From Verrucomicrobiota bacterium (GTDB taxonomy: Bacteria; Verrucomicrobiota; Verrucomicrobiia; Verrucomicrobiales; Verrucomicrobiaceae), in contig JAEYUU010000211.1 of assembly GCA_023429545.1 (NCBI GenBank), forward strand, positions 1 through 8,344: a DNA stretch of 8,344 nucleotides. The letters are read 5' to 3'. Below, piece by piece: positions 4,270 to 8,344 of the stretch. The position numbers were made by a program, and so were the translations under genes. Below the pieces are notes generated by a model. That model worked only from the letters and a program-made list of their open reading frames with translations, did not search any database and was not told where the DNA came from. The number at the start of each line of letters is the position of its first letter. The stretch's first letter is position 1.

Positions 4270-6755
4270 AATCAGTCCACTTGCTTTCTGGAATGCTGGC
4301 GCTGGCTGGCGCGGTTGTGCCTGTTCAAGCGCAAGACGCGTCGTCGGTGAGCTTCTTCGAGTCAAAGATCCGGCCCGTGCTCGTAGAGCATTGCTACGAC
4401 TGCCACTCGGCAGAGGCAGGCAAGTCGAAGGGAGGACTTCTCCTTGATACGAAGAAGGGCATCCGCAGCGGCGGCGAGACTGGACCAGCCGTGGTACCGG
4501 GCGATCCCACAAAGAGTCTGCTGCTCACCGCCATGAAACACGCGGATCCCGATCTGGAGATGCCGCCGAAGAAACCGAAGCTGAGTGATCGCGTGATTGC
4601 CGATGTGGAGGCGTGGATCGCGCAGGGTGCGATTGACCCTCGCGAGACCAGTGCCCAGGCCGCCTCGATGCCACCGGTCACCCTGGAAGCAGGAAGAAAA
4701 TTCTGGAGCTATCAGAAGCCGGTGGATGCTTCGCTGCCGAAGACGAAGCGGAATGACTGGGCCACGCGAGAGTTGGACCATTTCATACTCGCGAAGCTGG
4801 AAGCGCAGGGCATGGCGCCCTCGCCGGATGCGGAACCCGTCGTGTTGCTGCGGAGGCTGCACTTTGATCTTGTCGGACTGCCGCCCACCGTGGAGGAGGC
4901 TGAATCATTCGTGCGGACGTGGAACAAGGATCACCAGCTTCGGGAGAGGTTGTTGGGGGAAACGGTGGACCGGCTGCTGGCCAGTCCGCACTTTGGCGAG
5001 CGCTGGGGAAAGCACTGGATGGATGTGGCACGGTTTGCCGAGTCGAACGGACGCGAATCGAACATCACATTTCCGCACGCGTGGCGGTATCGCGACTACG
5101 TGATTCAGGCGTTGAATGAGGACAGGCCGTTCGATCGGTTTGTCACGGAACAGATCGCCGGAGATCTGCTTCCGACAAAGGATGAGGCGGAACGCGCACG
5201 GCTGCTGATCGCAACTGGATTTCTCGCTTTCGGTGGAAAGGGGCTGAACGAGATGAACCCGGCGCAGTTCGCCGCTGATCTTGCGGATGAGCAGCTCGAT
5301 ACGGTGACACGAGCGGTCATGGCGAGTTCCGTGGCCTGCGCACGCTGCCACGATCACAAGACGGAACCCTTCAGCATGGAGGATTACTATGCGCTCGCCG
5401 GTGTCTTTAAGAGTACCAAGACGCACTATGGTACTTGGATCGACTCGGAGAACAACAACGGCGGCACGCTCATCCGCCTGCCAGATTTGCCGGGGCAGAT
5501 TATCCCGAACCGTCCTGCAACGCCCAAGGAGGTGGCGAAGCTGAAGACGGATCTCGCCCAGCTCAAAAAGGAGGGGAAGGAACAGGAAGCCTATGTGATG
5601 AAAGCACAGCTTGAGGGGAAGGACCTTAGCGGGGAATTCAACAAGCTGCTGGGGAATGCACTGCGCATCTACTGGTCGGGCGGAGGCCTGGAGGGCAGGC
5701 TCGCCACTGTGGATGACACGGGGCGGGCATTGCCTCTGTGCATGGGGGTGGAGGATGCGAAGAAGATCCAGGATGCGGCCCTGCTGGAGCGCGGGGAGAT
5801 CGCGCATCCCGGCATGGTGGTGCCGCGAGGCTTTCCGAAGGTCATTGAGATTCGTGGTGTATCAGCGCCTGGAAAGAAACAAAGCGGGCGGCTGGAACTG
5901 GCGCGCTGGCTTACAAGCCCGGATCATCCGCTCACGGCGCGGGTGATGGTGAATCGCGTCTGGCGGCATCTTCTTGGCGCCGGCTGGGTGAGGACCACGG
6001 ACAATTTTGGCTTCAGCGGGGAGCGGCCCAGTCATCCGGAACTGCTGGATTCGCTGTCCGTGAAGTTCATGGAAGGCGGCTGGTCCGTGAAGGCGCTGAT
6101 ACGTGAGGTCGCGCTCTCGCGGACCTACCGGCAGGCCTCCACGTATCGCGACGATTGTTTCCACAAGGATCCGGAAAACCGCCTGCTGTGGCGTGTCAGC
6201 AAGCGGCGGCTGGATGCTGAGGTGATTCGTGATTCGATGCTTGCGGTGTCCGGACTGCTGGATCCCTCTCCCCGTCCCGGGTCGCTGGTGGCAGAGCTCG
6301 ACAATCACTCCGTATCGCTCATCGGATTCAACAAGAAGATACCGCAGGATCTGGATGGTTCCCGCCGCCGCTCCGTGTATCTCCCGGTGCTGCGTGACGC
6401 ATTACCGGATGCCATGGAACTCTTTGATGCGGCGGAGCCCAGCCTCGTGATGGGCGATCGCAGCGTGACCAATGTGCCCCTGCAGGCGCTGTATCTGCTC
6501 AATGGAACCTTCATGCAGGCGCAGGCTGCGGCATTGGCGGCGCGTCTGGTGAAAACACAGAAGACGCGGGAAGGGTGCATCCACCACGCCTTTCTGCTGT
6601 GCTTCAACCGCGCTCCAGATGCCAGGGAGATGGAACTCGGCATGCAGTTCTTTGATGTCGCGGGGAGTTCATCTGCCGCGCCTGCTGATGACGAAGTACT
6701 GGCCACTTACTGCCAGGCATTGCTGGCCACGGCGGAGTTCCGCAATGCTGACTGA
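4266..6755 (+). CDS. PSCyt1-DUF1549-DUF1553 secreted c-type heme protein
   Basis: 829 residues, complete, somewhat short but normal for the family. A Sec signal peptide (MKSVHLLSGMLALAGAVVPVQA, cleavage likely after A22) precedes PSCyt1. That domain has the heme motif CYDCH (43-47) in VLVEHCYDCHSAEAGKSKGGLLLD, and MPP at 99-101, whose Met could be the distal iron ligand (inference). DUF1549 runs from about 165 to 375 and contains DLVGLPPT, HFGERWGKHWMDVARFAESNG and a second CxxCH, CARCHDHKTEPF (358-362 for the motif). A Lys/Glu-rich helical stretch (about 419-462) follows. DUF1553 covers about 545-800: RVMVNRVWRHLLGAGWVRT, NFGFSGERPSHPELLD, ALSRTYRQAS and the late FDAAEPSLVMGDRSVTNVPLQALYLLN. 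It should act in the periplasm, possibly in electron transfer or oxidative chemistry, but no reaction is established from this sequence. The start overlaps the lipoprotein stop by 4 bases and the end overlaps the DUF1501 gene by 11, indicating translational coupling. Confidence 0.95.
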   Translation: MKSVHLLSGMLALAGAVVPVQAQDASSVSFFESKIRPVLVEHCYDCHSAEAGKSKGGLLLDTKKGIRSGGETGPAVVPGDPTKSLLLTAMKHADPDLEMPPKKPKLSDRVIADVEAWIAQGAIDPRETSAQAASMPPVTLEAGRKFWSYQKPVDASLPKTKRNDWATRELDHFILAKLEAQGMAPSPDAEPVVLLRRLHFDLVGLPPTVEEAESFVRTWNKDHQLRERLLGETVDRLLASPHFGERWGKHWMDVARFAESNGRESNITFPHAWRYRDYVIQALNEDRPFDRFVTEQIAGDLLPTKDEAERARLLIATGFLAFGGKGLNEMNPAQFAADLADEQLDTVTRAVMASSVACARCHDHKTEPFSMEDYYALAGVFKSTKTHYGTWIDSENNNGGTLIRLPDLPGQIIPNRPATPKEVAKLKTDLAQLKKEGKEQEAYVMKAQLEGKDLSGEFNKLLGNALRIYWSGGGLEGRLATVDDTGRALPLCMGVEDAKKIQDAALLERGEIAHPGMVVPRGFPKVIEIRGVSAPGKKQSGRLELARWLTSPDHPLTARVMVNRVWRHLLGAGWVRTTDNFGFSGERPSHPELLDSLSVKFMEGGWSVKALIREVALSRTYRQASTYRDDCFHKDPENRLLWRVSKRRLDAEVIRDSMLAVSGLLDPSPRPGSLVAELDNHSVSLIGFNKKIPQDLDGSRRRSVYLPVLRDALPDAMELFDAAEPSLVMGDRSVTNVPLQALYLLNGTFMQAQAAALAARLVKTQKTREGCIHHAFLLCFNRAPDAREMELGMQFFDVAGSSSAAPADDEVLATYCQALLATAEFRNAD
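6734..6737 (+). promoter_or_regulatory. Ribosome binding site GGAG deciding the start of the DUF1501 gene
   Basis: GGAG lies 7 bases before ATG 6745, within the last codons of the preceding gene. The alternative in-frame ATG 6781 is preceded by CCTTCCCGCC and has no such site, so 6745 is preferred. Confidence 0.6.
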
Positions 6756-8214
6756 AATCTTCAAATCAATCCTTCCCGCCATGCAAACGCCCGCATCCTC
6801 TTTCCCAAGGCGACTGGTTTCCCGCCGTGAGGCGTTGATGACCATGTCCTCCGGCATCGGCTATCTGGCATTCGCCGCACTTGCGCAGACGGCCGCGGCG
6901 AAAGGAGGAGACGCACTCACATCGAGAGCACCGCATTTTCCCGCACGAGCGAAGCGGGTCATTTTTCTCACGATGCGCGGCGGCCCTTCGCATGTGGATC
7001 TCTTCGACTACAAGCCAGAGCTCATCAAAGGCAGCGGCAAGTCGGCCGCGCTCGGACGTGACTCCGCGGGCGCGAAGCTGCTCGGTCCGGCGCATCCGTT
7101 CTCGCAGCATGGAAAGTCCGGCTTGTGGATTGCGAATACCTATCCACACATCGCGAAGCACGCGGATGATCTGTGTATCATCAATTCCATGCACACGGAC
7201 CTGCCGAATCATGCGCAGGCCTTCGCGCAGATGCATACGGGCAGCTTTCAGTTCGTACGGCCCTCACTCGGCGCATGGACGTTGTACGGCCTTGGCAGCG
7301 AGAACGACAATCTGCCGGGCTTCATCACCCTCAATCCACCCGCGGACAATGGTGGTGCGTTGAACTATGGCAGCGCCTTCCTGCCTGCCATCTGCCAGGG
7401 CACGCGGATTGGCGGCAGCCAGTTGCCAGACTTGTATGCAGCTTTCCTAAAGCGTGATGACACTCCGGGACCGCCGATGAAGAACATCGCCAACGCGAAG
7501 CTCTCTCGTTCCACGCAACGCGCTCAGCTTGATCTCATTCGCAGCCTGAACCAGCACAAGCTGGAGCGTGAGCGGTGGCAGCCGGAAATTGAGGGAGCGA
7601 TTGAGTCCTTTGAGCTTGCCTTTCGCATGCAGACAGAGGTGCCCGGCGTGTTGGAGATCCGCGATGAACCGGAGCAGGTGCGCGACCTTTATGGCATCGG
7701 GCAGGGGAAGGATCAGTTTGCCCGGCAGTGCCTGCTCGCGCGCAGACTCGCGGAGGCGGGAGTGCGGTTCATCGAGATCGCCGCGCCTGCCAACTGGGAT
7801 CATCACGCCCTGTTGAAGGACAATCTGGCGAAGGCGTGCGAAGCGACCGACCGGCCCATCGCAGCGTTGCTCACCGACTTGAAGCAGAGAGGCATGCTCA
7901 AAGACACGCTGGTGGTGTGGGCTGGCGAGTTTGGCCGCACGCCGTATGCGCAAGCCAATGACGGGCGCGACCACAACAACAAGGGCTACTCCATCTGGAT
8001 GGCCGGTGGTGGCGTGAAAGGTGGCATGAACTACGGCGCGACTGATGAGATCGGGTACAAGGCGGTGGTGAACCCCATGCACATCCACGACTGGCACGCG
8101 ACCATCCTGCATCTCATGGGTCTGGATCACAAGGCGCTGACCTTCAACTACGCCGGACGGAACTTCCGTCTCACCAACGTGAGTGGTGAGGTGGCGAAAG
8201 GTCTTCTGGCATAG
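6745..8214 (+). CDS. DUF1501 family protein with Tat signal
   Basis: 489 residues, the usual size for DUF1501 proteins, which belong to the alkaline phosphatase/sulfatase-like fold group. The N-terminus has a twin-arginine motif, SRREAL (R27-R28), then a hydrophobic segment (about 33-47) ending in QTAAA, so export is probably by the Tat pathway in folded form. Family signatures are MRGGPSHVDLFD (77-88), NHAQAFAQMHTGSFQ, WAGEFGRTP (392-400), GRDHNNKGYS (407-416), and MHIHDWHATILHLMGLDH near the C-terminus, with FNYAGRNFRLT after it. The conserved Asp and His residues (H83, D85, D409, H410, H448, D449, H451) could bind metal, by analogy with the fold; this is not proven for the family. ATG 6745 is supported by GGAG at 7 bases and overlaps the previous stop by 11 bases; ATG 6781 would still keep the whole Tat signal. 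DUF1501 genes commonly follow DUF1553 genes in this group of bacteria, which suggests joint function. Confidence 0.95.
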   Translation: MLTEIFKSILPAMQTPASSFPRRLVSRREALMTMSSGIGYLAFAALAQTAAAKGGDALTSRAPHFPARAKRVIFLTMRGGPSHVDLFDYKPELIKGSGKSAALGRDSAGAKLLGPAHPFSQHGKSGLWIANTYPHIAKHADDLCIINSMHTDLPNHAQAFAQMHTGSFQFVRPSLGAWTLYGLGSENDNLPGFITLNPPADNGGALNYGSAFLPAICQGTRIGGSQLPDLYAAFLKRDDTPGPPMKNIANAKLSRSTQRAQLDLIRSLNQHKLERERWQPEIEGAIESFELAFRMQTEVPGVLEIRDEPEQVRDLYGIGQGKDQFARQCLLARRLAEAGVRFIEIAAPANWDHHALLKDNLAKACEATDRPIAALLTDLKQRGMLKDTLVVWAGEFGRTPYAQANDGRDHNNKGYSIWMAGGGVKGGMNYGATDEIGYKAVVNPMHIHDWHATILHLMGLDHKALTFNYAGRNFRLTNVSGEVAKGLLA

Positions 8215-8232
8215 GCCAGGCCAGACCCGACG

Positions 8233-8249
8233 TGGCGCTGGAAGCGCCA
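8233..8249 (+). terminator. Short GC hairpin 18 bases after the DUF1501 stop
   Basis: TGGCGCT (8233-8239) and AGCGCCA (8243-8249) form a perfect 7-bp stem with a GGA loop. The following bases (AAAGCGCAACA) contain no T run, so it is not a canonical intrinsic terminator. It could still protect the 3' end of the operon mRNA or assist termination. Confidence 0.35.
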
Positions 8250-8289
8250 AAAGCGCAACAAGAGCGTCTGTTGGACGGGCCCCGTGAAA

Positions 8290-8322
8290 GCCCGGCAGAA
8301 AAAGGACCTCTTTTGTCCGGGC
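8290..8322. terminator. Longer imperfect hairpin near the right edge
   Basis: Outer arms GCCCGG (8290-8295) and CCGGGC (8317-8322) pair exactly. Inside, after a 2x2 internal loop, GAAA pairs with TTTT through one G-U and three A-U pairs. The A-rich and T-rich tracts are inside the stem and no T run follows on the plus strand. It is a possible operon-end structure, and could also act for a gene coming from the right beyond the window. Confidence 0.3.
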
Positions 8323-8344
8323 AATCCCCGCCACCATGCAGTAG

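Noticed and set aside
3613..4512. 299-codon open frame on the minus strand
   Set aside because: Antisense to the lipoprotein and PSCyt1 genes. It crosses the ATGA junction and has the low-complexity Arg-rich composition of a shadow frame.
4905..5807. 300-codon open frame on the minus strand
   Set aside because: Antisense to the PSCyt1/DUF1553 gene, with Arg/Leu/His-rich composition and no recognisable motif.
7447..8337. 296-codon open frame on the minus strand
   Set aside because: It lies antisense to the DUF1501 gene, whose family motifs are unmistakable. The translation (Val/His/Arg-rich) shows no domain and is a by-product of GC-rich codon use.

Overview
The window looks like chromosome from a GC-rich bacterium of the Planctomycetota-Verrucomicrobiota group, and I lean towards Verrucomicrobiota. 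The evidence is two different proteins with the 'Planctomycete cytochrome c' domain order (PSCyt1, then DUF1549, then DUF1553) and one DUF1501 protein. These families are strongly expanded in those phyla. There are no tRNA or rRNA genes, insertion sequences, CRISPR arrays or phage genes. Coding density is high.

Left part, minus strand (1-1607): the N-terminal portion of a secreted PSCyt1/DUF1549 heme protein runs off the left edge of the window. Upstream of it on the same strand lies a 172-residue cytoplasmic protein that I do not recognise. A divergent intergenic region (1608-1758) separates these genes from the plus-strand operon and carries a perfect 10-bp inverted repeat.

Right part, plus strand (1759-8214): five closely packed co-directional genes form a probable operon. 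They are an ECF-type RNA polymerase sigma factor; a small single-pass membrane protein that looks like its anti-sigma factor but lacks the zinc cysteines; a lipoprotein with beta-propeller-like PD40 repeats; a Sec-exported PSCyt1/DUF1549/DUF1553 protein with two CxxCH motifs; and a Tat-exported DUF1501 protein. The gaps are 17 and 22 bases, then overlaps of 4 (ATGA) and 11 bases. Two non-canonical hairpins follow the last gene.

How the genes may work together (inference): the sigma factor and membrane anti-sigma factor would sense a signal at the cell envelope and control their own operon. The operon's products are three exported proteins that use three different export signals (lipoprotein, Sec and Tat). 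The DUF1553/DUF1501 pairing is a recurrent but biochemically poorly understood module. Linking it to a dedicated sigma/anti-sigma pair and a propeller lipoprotein is the most interesting feature here. The substrate and signal cannot be read from the sequence.
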